This document shows positions 1-9,305 of a DNA stretch of 64,000 nucleotides, piece after piece. Below the pieces are notes generated by a model that saw only the letters and a program-made list of their open reading frames with translations, was not told the origin of the DNA and did no database searches. Numbering within the stretch: the stretch's first letter is position 1; each line of letters opens with the position of its first letter. The translations under genes and the position numbers were made by a program. Source of the stretch: Selenomonas timonae (GTDB lineage: Bacteria > Bacillota > Negativicutes > Selenomonadales > Selenomonadaceae); assembly GCF_014250475.1 (NCBI RefSeq), contig NZ_CP060204.1, forward strand, positions 310,001-374,000, written 5' to 3'.

Positions 1-3000
1 AAGCTAAACCTCAGCGGGTGGACATCAAAGCGCGAGGTCATGCCCGTCTACTCGCACGGCAAGCAGTTCATCGCCGGCGAGAACTGGTACGAGGATTTCA
101 AACCGTCGCTGCGCTTCTACGGCTCGATCAAGAATGACGGTGTGAGCGGCTCCTACAGCTTTGACGATGCGAACAAGCTCTCCTTCCGCTTCACGACAGA
201 GCGCGAGAACATGCAGCGGCGCAACAAGGGCGAGCTCTACCCGCTCGGCTCGTTCTTCGAGCCGATGCAGATCTACCAGCGTGACCGCAAGCGCGACACG
301 TACAGCCTCAGCTACGAGGGCCGCATCGGCAAGAATACGGACTATACGCTGAACTACGGCTACGGCAAGCTGCGTGAGGACGACTCAACCATCCTCACCT
401 ACTACAGCAGCGGGCGTGACAAATACTCGGGCAAGAACAGTCTCGCAGGTGTGGACTATCTTGACCACACGCAGACGAACGTCGACCTGCACTTCAACAC
501 CGCCGTAAACGACGCGCACTATCTCAGCTATGGATTCGGCTGGCAAAAGGAGTACGCCGAGGGCTCACGTCTGCGCAATGCACCAAAGAGCTACACGAAA
601 AGGATCAACCCGTGGGACTATGACAAGTCGCTCGCGGTCGAGGACAATACAGCGGGGAAGGATGATGAACCGGACACGTATGTCCACAACTATAAATTCC
701 TCCGCAACGAGAACGGCTTTGTCTGGGACAAGAACGGCGAATACTATGGCTCGGAAAAGCCGCCGATGACGTATGAAGAGGCAAAAGCCTACGCTAAGAG
801 CGGCTTCTCCGATCCTGATTTAGCAGACAAATTCAACGCGTTCAACGATCTCTTGAATGCACAGAACGACTTCAGCGATCCCAAATTCAATAACTTGCCC
901 ATGCTGTATAAATACGCTCCTGCACTGGGGTACTATGGGCTGTTATCATCATCCGGACCGGCCTATAAACAGGACAAAAACATCACATTCAACGGGAAAT
1001 ATTACGGACAGGTGTTCGAGGAGCGCAAAAACCAACTGCTGATCGGCGAAGCAGATCTCACAAAGACCTACGCCTATGTACAGGACAGCTGGCAGATCAC
1101 GCCGAAGACCATCCTCACGCCCATCCTGCGCATCGACCACAGCAACCGCTTCGGCTCGCATGTCACAGCGAATCTCGGCATGACACACATGCTTGCGAAA
1201 CACCGCCGGCTCAAGGCGAACATCGGCACGGGCTACGGCGAGCCGGGGCTCGGCGAGCTGTTCTACAACTGGGAGATGTACGGCGGCACGGGCGCAGACC
1301 ATCTCGGCTGGTACTGGATCGGCAATCCGAACCTGAAACCCGAGAAGTCGCTGAACATCGACCTCGCATTCGAGGGAGAGAACGAACACACCTACGGCAA
1401 GGTCGGTGTGTTCCACAACGAGATCTCGGACTATATGACCCACTACTTCACAGGACAGCTTGTGGACTTCAACTTCCACGGCAAGAGTTTCCGCAACGTC
1501 CCCGACCGCATCTACAGCTTCCGCAACATCGGCAAGGCAAAGCTCACAGGGATCGAGGCAGAGGTTCAACACAAGTTCAGCAAGAACTGGAGCGCAAAAC
1601 TCGGCTATACCTACCTGCATGCCATCAACGCGAGCGATGATGATCTGCCGCACCGCCTGCTCGATCGTCCGACGCATAAATTCGATGTTGGCGTCAACTA
1701 CAAGGACGATGCACACGGCTGGCGTGTGGCGCTCTGGGGCAGCTTCTTCAGCCGGATGCTCGACAGCAACTCCGTTCAAACAGACAATCTGTTTGAAAAG
1801 GACGGCGCGGGCAACTACATTCGCAAGCGCGGCGAGTACCGCGAAAAGAGCTTCGGCATTTGGAATCTCCTCGTCGAGAAGGACATCCGCAAGGACTTCA
1901 CTGTCTACGCAGGGGTGGACAACCTCTTCAACCATCAGGACGACGATCGCGCCTATCATGACCGCACGTTCCGCTTCGGCGTGAATATGAAATTCGACGA
2001 CTTCGGCTCGTTCCTCGGCACGGGGATTCATCGCAACGCGGACGGCGTACTCGTCGATCGGGACGGTGTGCCGCTGAAAAACTTCTACGGAGACGACTTC
2101 TTCCTACACCGCCCCGAGACAGCGACGGACGGCAGGGCAAAGGGCAGCCTCGACTTCTTCGGCGACTACCGTATGCGTACGAGCACCTATCGCGGCTACG
2201 ATCGCGCGGAGATGCGCGAGACGAAGGAGACACAGGCGGATGAAGCGGCGGCACGCAACTACGCTGACCGTCCGGGACACGGCTTCGGGCAGCGTCTGCG
2301 CATCGGTGCGGACTACCGCATTGACGACAAGCTCGGGGTCAAGGCTGTGCTCGCAACGGGCAAGGCGAACGATGCGGCGGATCCCGTAGACGAAAATAAA
2401 GGACTCGGCGGTGTCCACATCGAGCGCGCCGAGGTCACGGGCAGCCCGGGTCACTGGGACTGGACACTGGGGCGCATCCACGAGCCGATGGGCGTGACGG
2501 GCTACTGGTTCGGCAAGGAGTACGACGGCGCACGCGTCCTCTATACAAAGGATCGTACGCAGGTCGCCGCCGGCTTCGGCGACTTCTCCCGCACGACGGG
2601 TGTCTACGACAGTGCCTACAGTCACAAGGAGGAAACAATCATCCGCCGCGCCCCGACGCTGAACGAACTGTTCGGCTACTATACACAGGAGGTACGCGAC
2701 GCAGAGAATCACACACAGCACGTCAGCAGTTCCCCCTATCCCATGGAATACGACCCAAATGCGCCGGCGAACTTCCGCGAGAAGTACAACAATGCGGGCA
2801 AGATTCAGGACGCAAACGGCAACTGGGTGCGCGATCCCGCACTCTCCGATACGCAGATTGCCCAGAAGAAACTGGAAGTCATGCGCGAATTTGTCAGCAT
2901 CCTCAAATCCGTGGATGCGGAACTCCTACGTCGCTCGAATGAAACACCCGGCGGCGGCGGATATGAGAGCAAATGGGAGAAGATCCTCAACGGGGATGGA

Positions 3001-4125
3001 GATCCGAGTACGGCAACCTTCAGGTTTTATAGTAATTTTTACAGTGCTCGTGTCGTTGTGCGGCGCAGCGACGGCGTCGTCCGCGACCTCTATCGCGACA
3101 ACAACTACGATGCACTCAAATATCTAAACCTCTCTCAGGAATCAGGCGTCAGTTCGCCTGTGGACAACCCGAAATACGGCGGCGTTGAGGGTTTGCTCCG
3201 CGAGCAGAATATCCGCACGATGATGGACGACATCCTAAAGGAAGTTGAGGATGCGGGCAGTACCTATGAGACGCAGGACGGACAGACGCTGACACGGGCT
3301 GAAGCAATCGACCGTATGTTCAACGACTTCGTCGGTGAAACTGCGGAATATTTTGACCAGAATATCCCCGGCAATTACGGCGGTTCGATTGGGAGATACA
3401 ACGGCGTATCAAAATTTTTCTCGGCAATGATGGGCAACGAGCGCTTCAATCCGCTCAACGATGCCCCCATCCCGCTCCCCGGCGCCCCCATCGCCTTCCG
3501 GCAGCCCGGCTTCCTGCTGAAACACGATGTCATTCCGAGGATGGAGCGCGCAGCCTTCCTCAAGGTGCGCCATCAGTTCGGCAGCCGCGTCGGCGCGGAG
3601 CTGTGGACACTGCACTCCTTCGGACACGGCATGGATGTGAAGGGCGAGAAACTCCCCATCGCGAATGTCATCGGCATCGGCGCACGCGCAGTCCTCGGAC
3701 CGCGCACGATGTTCTCCTTCGACTACGGCATCAACCGCGCTGCGACGGGACGTTACTTCCACGGCGGCAGGGACAGCTACGGACGCTATACGGGCGGCGG
3801 CTCTGTGCCATACTTCTGGGTCATGCGTCTGGACTTCGGCATCCCCGACATGGATATTCCCGGCAGCTGGGGTGTCTACCTCGACTACAAGAATTTCGAG
3901 CACGGCGCATTCCTCGGCGGCACGGGTGCAGATCTGCCCGACCGCTACCTCGACGGCATCCGCTCCTTCACCACCGGCATTGCCTTCGTCCCCGCGCGCG
4001 ACCTCATGCTTGAGGCGATGTATACCTTCGGTGCCCGCAGCACGCAGATGCGCGACACGCTCTATACGCCCGAGCACTTCCGCCTCGGCGACTACACACG
4101 TATCCAGCTCACCTATCGGTTCTAA
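1..4125 (+). CDS. TonB-dependent receptor barrel fused to an OmpM-like porin barrel (5' partial)
   Basis: The frame is open to the left window edge, so the signal peptide and plug domain lie outside. The first part, to about nt 2000, reads as a TonB-dependent receptor barrel of alternating amphipathic strands with long polar loops, closing with the typical aromatic-ended strand TFRFGVNMKF. The protein does not stop there. After a linker of about 40 residues, a second barrel runs from about nt 2130 to the end. It has features of Negativicute OmpM-type porins (GRIHEPMGVTGYW, PGSWGVYLDYKNF, terminal strand ending in F), interrupted by a polar insert of roughly 250 residues (about nt 2640-3420). 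It should sit in the outer membrane and import a TonB-energised ligand such as a metal chelate; the ligand cannot be read from the sequence. The fusion is seen directly, while the fold of the second half is inferred. Confidence 0.8.
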   Translation, partial: KLNLSGWTSKREVMPVYSHGKQFIAGENWYEDFKPSLRFYGSIKNDGVSGSYSFDDANKLSFRFTTERENMQRRNKGELYPLGSFFEPMQIYQRDRKRDTYSLSYEGRIGKNTDYTLNYGYGKLREDDSTILTYYSSGRDKYSGKNSLAGVDYLDHTQTNVDLHFNTAVNDAHYLSYGFGWQKEYAEGSRLRNAPKSYTKRINPWDYDKSLAVEDNTAGKDDEPDTYVHNYKFLRNENGFVWDKNGEYYGSEKPPMTYEEAKAYAKSGFSDPDLADKFNAFNDLLNAQNDFSDPKFNNLPMLYKYAPALGYYGLLSSSGPAYKQDKNITFNGKYYGQVFEERKNQLLIGEADLTKTYAYVQDSWQITPKTILTPILRIDHSNRFGSHVTANLGMTHMLAKHRRLKANIGTGYGEPGLGELFYNWEMYGGTGADHLGWYWIGNPNLKPEKSLNIDLAFEGENEHTYGKVGVFHNEISDYMTHYFTGQLVDFNFHGKSFRNVPDRIYSFRNIGKAKLTGIEAEVQHKFSKNWSAKLGYTYLHAINASDDDLPHRLLDRPTHKFDVGVNYKDDAHGWRVALWGSFFSRMLDSNSVQTDNLFEKDGAGNYIRKRGEYREKSFGIWNLLVEKDIRKDFTVYAGVDNLFNHQDDDRAYHDRTFRFGVNMKFDDFGSFLGTGIHRNADGVLVDRDGVPLKNFYGDDFFLHRPETATDGRAKGSLDFFGDYRMRTSTYRGYDRAEMRETKETQADEAAARNYADRPGHGFGQRLRIGADYRIDDKLGVKAVLATGKANDAADPVDENKGLGGVHIERAEVTGSPGHWDWTLGRIHEPMGVTGYWFGKEYDGARVLYTKDRTQVAAGFGDFSRTTGVYDSAYSHKEETIIRRAPTLNELFGYYTQEVRDAENHTQHVSSSPYPMEYDPNAPANFREKYNNAGKIQDANGNWVRDPALSDTQIAQKKLEVMREFVSILKSVDAELLRRSNETPGGGGYESKWEKILNGDGDPSTATFRFYSNFYSARVVVRRSDGVVRDLYRDNNYDALKYLNLSQESGVSSPVDNPKYGGVEGLLREQNIRTMMDDILKEVEDAGSTYETQDGQTLTRAEAIDRMFNDFVGETAEYFDQNIPGNYGGSIGRYNGVSKFFSAMMGNERFNPLNDAPIPLPGAPIAFRQPGFLLKHDVIPRMERAAFLKVRHQFGSRVGAELWTLHSFGHGMDVKGEKLPIANVIGIGARAVLGPRTMFSFDYGINRAATGRYFHGGRDSYGRYTGGGSVPYFWVMRLDFGIPDMDIPGSWGVYLDYKNFEHGAFLGGTGADLPDRYLDGIRSFTTGIAFVPARDLMLEAMYTFGARSTQMRDTLYTPEHFRLGDYTRIQLTYRF

Positions 4126-4139
4126 ATTTCCACGCATAC

Positions 4140-4176
4140 AAAAATCCTGCTCCCAAACATCGGGAACAGGATTTTT
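4140..4176 (+). terminator. Intrinsic terminator after the receptor-porin gene
   Basis: Nearly perfect inverted repeat: arms AAAAATCCTGCTCCC and GGGAACAGGATTTTT around a short loop, followed by T-rich sequence, 14 bases after the stop codon. Confidence 0.85.
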
Positions 4177-4453
4177 CGTTTTCCTTTTACGTCCAGAGCA
4201 CCTGCGGTTCTATGATAATTGTTACGGAAGAATGCGGACTGCGATGTTCCAAAGCAAACCCTAGTGGATCAAGCGGGAAAAGTGCGCGGTACGCCCCGGC
4301 GGATTTCGTCATTTAACCGAAGGGCGTTTAGAAATTCGCTGGTATTTAGTATTTGCACGAACGCTTGCGAACGAGGCGTTTGCGTGGAGTATCGCAGTCC
4401 ATAACACTTGACATAGCCCCCTGAAGTGGCGCTCGTGACTTATACGCCTCTCT
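4177..4453. other. Intergenic region, nothing recognised
   Basis: About 280 bases between the receptor terminator and the MATE gene. I see no convincing gene, promoter pair or repeat. A TTGACA at 4408 has no -10 box at a usable distance. The sequence is less GC-rich than its flanks and may be decayed DNA. Confidence 0.4.
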
Positions 4454-5946
4454 ATGATAAAATATCTCATTATGAATAAGATTCTCAGCAAACTTTACGC
4501 ACTCAAACGCCGCGAGCGGATCTACGGCATACGCAACCCACTCACCTACGACTTTCTCCATCACAATATGCACCACCTGCACGTCCTGCTCTTCCACAGT
4601 GCCGATCAGCAGGACTTTACCCGTGGGCCGATCGTTCGGCAGCTGCTCATCTTCATGCTGCCCATCCTGCTCTCGCAGCTGCTCCAACAGTTCTACACCA
4701 TCGCAGATACCGCCCTCGTCGGGCAGGTGCTCGGGGCGCGCGCCCTTGCCGCCGTCGGTACGGCGAGCCTCATCCTCTCCGTCATTGTCAATTTCTTCAT
4801 CGGCTTCTCGGCAGGACTCAGCGTGCTCGTCTCCCATCTCTACGGGGAAAAACAGTATGCGCGTCTGAGCGGGCTCGTACAGAGCATCTTCGTCACCGTG
4901 CTCGCCTTCGCTGTCCTCTTCACGGCTGCGGGCATCGTGTTGACCGAACCGCTGCTCACGGCACTCGCAACGCCCGCCGAGCTGATCCCGATGGCAAGCC
5001 TCTACCTGCGAATCGCGCTGCTCGGTATGCTCGCGCAGCTCCTCTACAATACGGCAAGCGCCATCCTGCGCGCCCTCGGCAACACAACGAGCGCCCTGCA
5101 CTACCTCGCTGCCGCCGTCGTACTCAACATCGCACTCGACATCCTGCTCCTCATCGTCATTCCCTGCGGCATTGCGGGTGCTGCGGCAGCGACCATCATC
5201 GCGCAGTACGCATCGGCACTCCTCGCCCTGCGAAAGCTCCTCCACCTCCACGGTGCATGGCATTTCACCCCGTTCGCCCCTTCTTTCAGCCCGCACACCT
5301 CATGCCCATCCTCGGTACGAGCATTCCTGCGGGCTTGCAGGCGGTCTTTATGAGCATCTCCTCGCTCGTCATTCAGACCTACATCAACAGCTTCGGCTAT
5401 GCGGCGATGGCGGGCATGACCGTCTACGCGCGCATCGAGGGCTTCCTCTACTATCCGCTCTTTGCGTTCGGAATTGCGCTCACGAGCTTCATCGGCCAGA
5501 ATGTCGGCGCGCACGACCTTGCACGTGTACGCGCGGGGCTGCGTGCGAGTCTGCGCCTTGCGGGATTCGGCGCACTCTTTATGGCGCTCATCGCAGGTCT
5601 CGCCGCCCCGACGCTCATCCCGCTCTTCACCGACGATCCCGCTGTCATTGCGAACGCCCTCGACGCCGTCTACTGGACGTTCGCCTTCTACTGGCTCTAT
5701 GGCATCAATCAGGTCTACATCGGCGCGATCAGGGGACTCGGCGACACCCTCACGCCCATGGTCGCCGCGTTCGTGGCCTACTGTCTCTTTCGCGTCGCGT
5801 GGTGCTGGGGTTGGGACACGGTCGGCTTCCACTCCATGCACGTCGTCTACAACGCCTACAACGCGAGTTTCTTCGTCATGGTCGCAGTCCTTCTCTACGG
5901 CTATCGCAAAGCAATGCGCCGCACTGCAGAGCAGATTGGCGCATAG
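4454..5946 (+). pseudogene. MATE family multidrug/Na+ antiporter, interrupted by one frameshift
   Basis: Two overlapping frames together make a full MATE transporter of about 12 membrane segments. The first half (to about 5280) carries FTRGPIVRQLLIFMLPILLS and the family-typical QQFYTIADTALVGQVLG. The second half (from about 5257) carries MPILGTSIPAGLQAVFMSIS and GQNVGAHDLARVRAGLRAS. The join lies near the C4 run at 5277-5280; one more C there would restore a single frame reading FAPFFQPAH. The gene is therefore either a true frameshift mutant or an assembly or sequencing error. The start is uncertain (ATG at 4454, 4472 or 4568), and none has a strong ribosome site. MATE proteins export cationic drugs or metabolites across the inner membrane by Na+/H+ exchange. 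Confidence 0.8.
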
Positions 5947-5992
5947 AAAAAGGCCTTATGATACGCAGCTATTCGTATCATAAGACCTTTTG
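5947..5992. terminator. Bidirectional terminator
   Basis: Long inverted repeat AAAAGGCCTTATGATACG / CGTATCATAAGACCTTTTG with an 8-base loop. It separates the MATE gene from the convergent gene ending at 6001 and can serve both strands. Confidence 0.85.
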
Positions 5993-6000
5993 TGTATTCT

Positions 6001-7101
6001 TCACGGCGTCGCAGGTGTCTCTGCATTCACTGCCCCGCGGCGGATCATGTCGCCGACGCGCAGATCGTAGGTGAGCGCCTGCTTGTGAAGGGTCTCGGCA
6101 CGCGCAAAGTCCTCGGGCATCCCCGTATCCAACCCGCGTACAAAGCTCTCATAGGAGGCAATCGAGGCCTCCGTAGCCGCCTTACGCTGAGCGGCGAGAT
6201 AGGCCGCGCCGCGCGGAACCTCCACCGCGTCCAGCTCACGCTGATACTTTTTCAGAACGGGGATCATATCCTCCTGTAGGAGGCGGATCAGAGCCTTGCG
6301 GCGCTCGATCGTATAGGTACTCCACGCGGTCTCCGTCAGGCTGCGGAACTCGCTCTGTGTCGAGCGGAAGACACCGTTGTAGCGGTCGACGATGGGTCGC
6401 GTCGCCTCGATATAGCGCGAGACATCCGCCGCCGTCGCCGTCTGAACCGCCTCGAGATAGGCGCGGTAGTTCGCCACGCGCACAACCTGCCAGCCCGTAT
6501 CCCCCTTCTCCATGCGCAGCTGCAGGGGGAACTCCAGCCCCGTGCCGCCATCGCGCACCGTAACCGTTGCCACCGATGCGCTCCCGTCGCGCACAATCTC
6601 GCCGAGCGCGAGCAGCTCCGTATCGCGCAGATGACTGCACTCCATCAGGTATTCGAAATCAATGCCGAGCTGCCGCCCCTTCAGCGCGTCCACACCCTCC
6701 GGCTCCATCCACACTTCATGCTCCACAGCATAGGCAATCGTACGCACGAGCCCCTCTGTGACGCTCCCTTTGATTTTCTCATAGAACTTACCGGAGGCGA
6801 TCCGCTCCGACTCCTTGAGGTGCGTATCACGTGCAAAGAGAACATAGGTGAGATCATCGTAGCCCGCATCCGCAACCGCCGCGAGATTCACATGGCGCTC
6901 AAACGATTCCAAATCGTGCTGCGCAACTGCCTCCGCCGCCTGCGCGAGGGCATACTCCGGACGCTGGATGTAGTAGGCAAAGTACCACGCGAGCGCTGCA
7001 ATCATCACGACGATCATCCCCGCAGCGAGGACAAATTTTCGTTGATGCGCCTTGCGGCGACGCGCAAGTCTCACACGCCACGCAAACTCATCCATCGGCA
7101 T
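6001..7101 (-). CDS. Membrane-anchored protein of unknown function (weakly DUF2939-like)
   Basis: 366 aa. The ATG at 7101 is preferred over an upstream TTG at 7128 because GAGGAGG lies 7 bases before it. A basic N-terminus (ARRRKAHQRKF) precedes one membrane helix (about residues 20-43, VLAAGMIVVMIAALAWYFAY). The rest is a long, charged, helical region that should face the periplasm. The stretch EYALAQAAEAVAQHDLESF just after the helix resembles the start of DUF2939 domains, where paired helices count out a residue-level repeat; this is a weak resemblance only. It is transcribed alone from its own promoter (7137-7166). No function can be assigned. Confidence 0.75.
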   Translation of the reverse strand: MPMDEFAWRVRLARRRKAHQRKFVLAAGMIVVMIAALAWYFAYYIQRPEYALAQAAEAVAQHDLESFERHVNLAAVADAGYDDLTYVLFARDTHLKESERIASGKFYEKIKGSVTEGLVRTIAYAVEHEVWMEPEGVDALKGRQLGIDFEYLMECSHLRDTELLALGEIVRDGSASVATVTVRDGGTGLEFPLQLRMEKGDTGWQVVRVANYRAYLEAVQTATAADVSRYIEATRPIVDRYNGVFRSTQSEFRSLTETAWSTYTIERRKALIRLLQEDMIPVLKKYQRELDAVEVPRGAAYLAAQRKAATEASIASYESFVRGLDTGMPEDFARAETLHKQALTYDLRVGDMIRRGAVNAETPATP

Positions 7102-7136
7102 CGCCGCACCTCCTCGCTCAAAATACAAACGCTGTC

Positions 7137-7166
7137 ATTATAGCATTGAACGGCACGACGTTCAAT
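7137..7166 (-). promoter_or_regulatory. Promoter with overlapping palindrome for the gene at 6001-7101
   Basis: On the minus strand TTGAAC and TATAAT are 17 bases apart. A perfect inverted repeat ATTGAACG-GCACGA-CGTTCAAT (7145-7166) covers the -35 box and most of the spacer, as a repressor operator would. No family match is recognised. Confidence 0.6.
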
Positions 7167-7204
7167 CATATGCACCTTGGGATAACGAAAAAGTTATGAA
7201 TATG

Positions 7205-7236
7205 AAAAGACGCACCCGTGCGGATGCGTCTTTTTT
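7205..7236 (-). terminator. Terminator of the biotin operon
   Basis: Stem AAAAGACGCA...TGCGTCTTTTTT, 8 bases past the bioA stop codon and symmetrical enough to act on both strands. Confidence 0.8.
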
Positions 7237-7244
7237 ATGCAATG

Positions 7245-8591
7245 TTATGCGCCGAGGACTTCGTCCATCGAGAGCTTCATACGTTCGATGGCGATTTCGA
7301 GGTCGTCTTTGCCGATGTTCAGCGGCGGGTTGAAGTAGAGCACGTTGCCGAGCGGCCGCAGGAGCAGCCCGTTCTTCAACGCACGGCGATAGATGGCGTA
7401 GCCGAGGCGGCGTGCACTGTCAAAGGGACGCTTCTCCGCACGATCCTCAACGAGCTCGACCGCGTGAATCAGCCCGATGTGGCGAATCTCGCCGACATTC
7501 GGATGTGCGCCGAAGGCATCCGTCATGCGCTCCGTGAGCCACGCCGCCGTTTCCTCGGCGCACTCCAATACATTCTCCTCGTCGAGGATGTCGAGTACGG
7601 CAAGTGCCGCCGCACACCCGAGCGGGTTGCCTGCATACGTATGAGAGTGCATAAACGCCTTGCCCTCGCTCCAATCGGCGTAGAATGCCTCATAGATTTT
7701 TTCTTTCACAACGGTGATCGACATCGGCATATAGCCGCCCGTCAGCCCCTTCGAGAGGCACATGAGGTCGGGGGTAATGCCTGCACGCTCGCACGCAAAG
7801 AGCCGTCCCGTGCGCCCGAACCCCGTCGCAATCTCGTCCGCGATGAGGAGAACGTCGTGCTCGTCACAGAGGGCGCGCAGCTTTCTCAGATACTCCTCGG
7901 GATAGATGCGCATCCCCGCGCTCCCCTGCAGAAGCGGCTCGACGATCATCGCCGCCGTCTCCTTGCCATGCGCGTCGAATGCACGCTCCGCGTGCTCAAT
8001 GCACGCGCAGTCACAGCTCCCGCGCAGCTTCCCATACGGGCAGCGATAGCAGTCGGGTGCCTCGACGTGGATGTTGTCCATCATCATCGGCTTGTACATC
8101 TCGGCGAAGAGATCCATGCTCCCGACCGAGAGTGCGCCGATGGTCTCGCCGTGGTAGCCCTCCGAGAGACACATAAAGCGCGTCTTTTCCGTGCGCCCCG
8201 TCTGCTGGCAGTATTGGAACGCCATCTTGAGCGCTGCCTCGACCGCCGAGGAACCGTTGTCGTTGAAGTGGAACTTCGTGAGCCCCTCGGGCACGAGGTT
8301 CGCCAGCCGCTCGGCGAGTTCGATGGCACCGCGGTGAGAGAAGTTCGCAAAGATGACGTGCTCGAGGCGGTCGAGCTGTGCCTTGATCCGCGCGTTGATC
8401 TTTTCATTTGTATGCCCAAGGAGGTTCGCCCACCACGAACTCACGATGTCGAGATACGAATGCCCGTGCACATCGTAGAGCCATGCCCCCTTTGCATGGT
8501 CGATCACCATCGGCGGCAGCTGCTCATAGTCCTTCATCTGTGCGCACGGATGCCAGATATGGCGGAGATCCCGCTCCTCAATCATCGGCAT
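7245..8591 (-). CDS. bioA: Adenosylmethionine-8-amino-7-oxononanoate aminotransferase
   Basis: 448 aa, the usual BioA length. It converts KAPA to DAPA in the cytoplasm using S-adenosylmethionine as amino donor and PLP as cofactor. The N-terminus has IWHPCAQMKDYEQ, typical of BioA. SSWWANLLGH, DNGSSAVEAALKMA, the PLP-site segment LLIADEIATGFGRTG and the Schiff-base lysine in MCLSKGLTGGYMP follow in order. AGGAG precedes the ATG. It is the last gene of bioY-bioD-bioA, 21 bases after bioD, under BirA control from the operator at 9914-9946. Confidence 0.96.
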   Translation of the reverse strand: MPMIEERDLRHIWHPCAQMKDYEQLPPMVIDHAKGAWLYDVHGHSYLDIVSSWWANLLGHTNEKINARIKAQLDRLEHVIFANFSHRGAIELAERLANLVPEGLTKFHFNDNGSSAVEAALKMAFQYCQQTGRTEKTRFMCLSEGYHGETIGALSVGSMDLFAEMYKPMMMDNIHVEAPDCYRCPYGKLRGSCDCACIEHAERAFDAHGKETAAMIVEPLLQGSAGMRIYPEEYLRKLRALCDEHDVLLIADEIATGFGRTGRLFACERAGITPDLMCLSKGLTGGYMPMSITVVKEKIYEAFYADWSEGKAFMHSHTYAGNPLGCAAALAVLDILDEENVLECAEETAAWLTERMTDAFGAHPNVGEIRHIGLIHAVELVEDRAEKRPFDSARRLGYAIYRRALKNGLLLRPLGNVLYFNPPLNIGKDDLEIAIERMKLSMDEVLGA

Positions 8592-8612
8592 AGCTCTCTC
8601 CTTTTCTCTCCT

Positions 8613-9293
8613 TTACTGATACAGTGCGGCAAGTACATCCGCCGCTATCGGCAGCTCCGCAGCGTCGTGCTCTACACAGGCAAGCACACGCGCCCCCGTC
8701 AGTGTCTCAACCATCGTTACGTTGTCCTCCTGCATTCTGCCGCCCGTCCAGTTGTTGAAGATAAAGCCCACGAGCGGAATACCGCGTATCTTCAAATGCT
8801 CTGCCGTGAGCACAGCCGCATTGATCGTGCCGAGCCCCGCGTCCGCGACGACGAGCGCGGAGAGCCCGAGACGCAGGACGAGATCGTCCAGAATGACGTG
8901 CTCCTCATTGTCCCAGCGCAGGGGGCAGATGATGCCGCCGCTCCCCTCCACCGTCAGATAATCTGTGCGTTCCTTCGCCACATGGTAGTCCTGCTCCACC
9001 TTGTCGAAATCCATCGGGCGTTTCTCGATCTGCGCGGCGAGATGAGGCGATACGGCATCGCGATAGATATAGGAGACGGTGGCATCCTCCGGCGCAAGAC
9101 CCGCAGCGTGCGCCACATGGAGCGCATCGCCCGGCAGGAGCGTCCCGTCAGCGGCGACCTCCGCACCTGAGAGTGCTGCCTTGTAGTAGCCCGCACGCAG
9201 CCCCGCACCCACGAGTTTTTTCACGATCAGTCCCGTGACGTACGTCTTGCCGATGTCCGTGCCCGTACCCGTGATAAATAATGCCTTACCCAT
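8613..9293 (-). CDS. bioD: ATP-dependent dethiobiotin synthetase
   Basis: 226 aa. It closes the ureido ring of DAPA with CO2 and ATP to give dethiobiotin. The P-loop ITGTGTDIGKTYV is at the N-terminus, and VEGSGGIICPL around residue 115 is the family's second signature. An AAAAGGAG site lies upstream of the ATG. It is the middle gene of the bioYDA operon. No bioB, bioF, bioC or bioH is seen in the window, so the remaining steps must be encoded elsewhere or met by uptake. Confidence 0.96.
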   Translation of the reverse strand: MGKALFITGTGTDIGKTYVTGLIVKKLVGAGLRAGYYKAALSGAEVAADGTLLPGDALHVAHAAGLAPEDATVSYIYRDAVSPHLAAQIEKRPMDFDKVEQDYHVAKERTDYLTVEGSGGIICPLRWDNEEHVILDDLVLRLGLSALVVADAGLGTINAAVLTAEHLKIRGIPLVGFIFNNWTGGRMQEDNVTMVETLTGARVLACVEHDAAELPIAADVLAALYQ

Positions 9294-9305
9294 GCTGCGC
9301 TCCTT

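Noticed and set aside
4408-4457. TTGACA/TATGAT promoter for the MATE gene
   Set aside because: The two boxes are 38 bases apart, too far for one promoter.
7218-9170. Long plus-strand open frame opposite bioA and bioD
   Set aside because: It lies antisense to two well-conserved genes, has no family features and reflects GC-rich codon usage.
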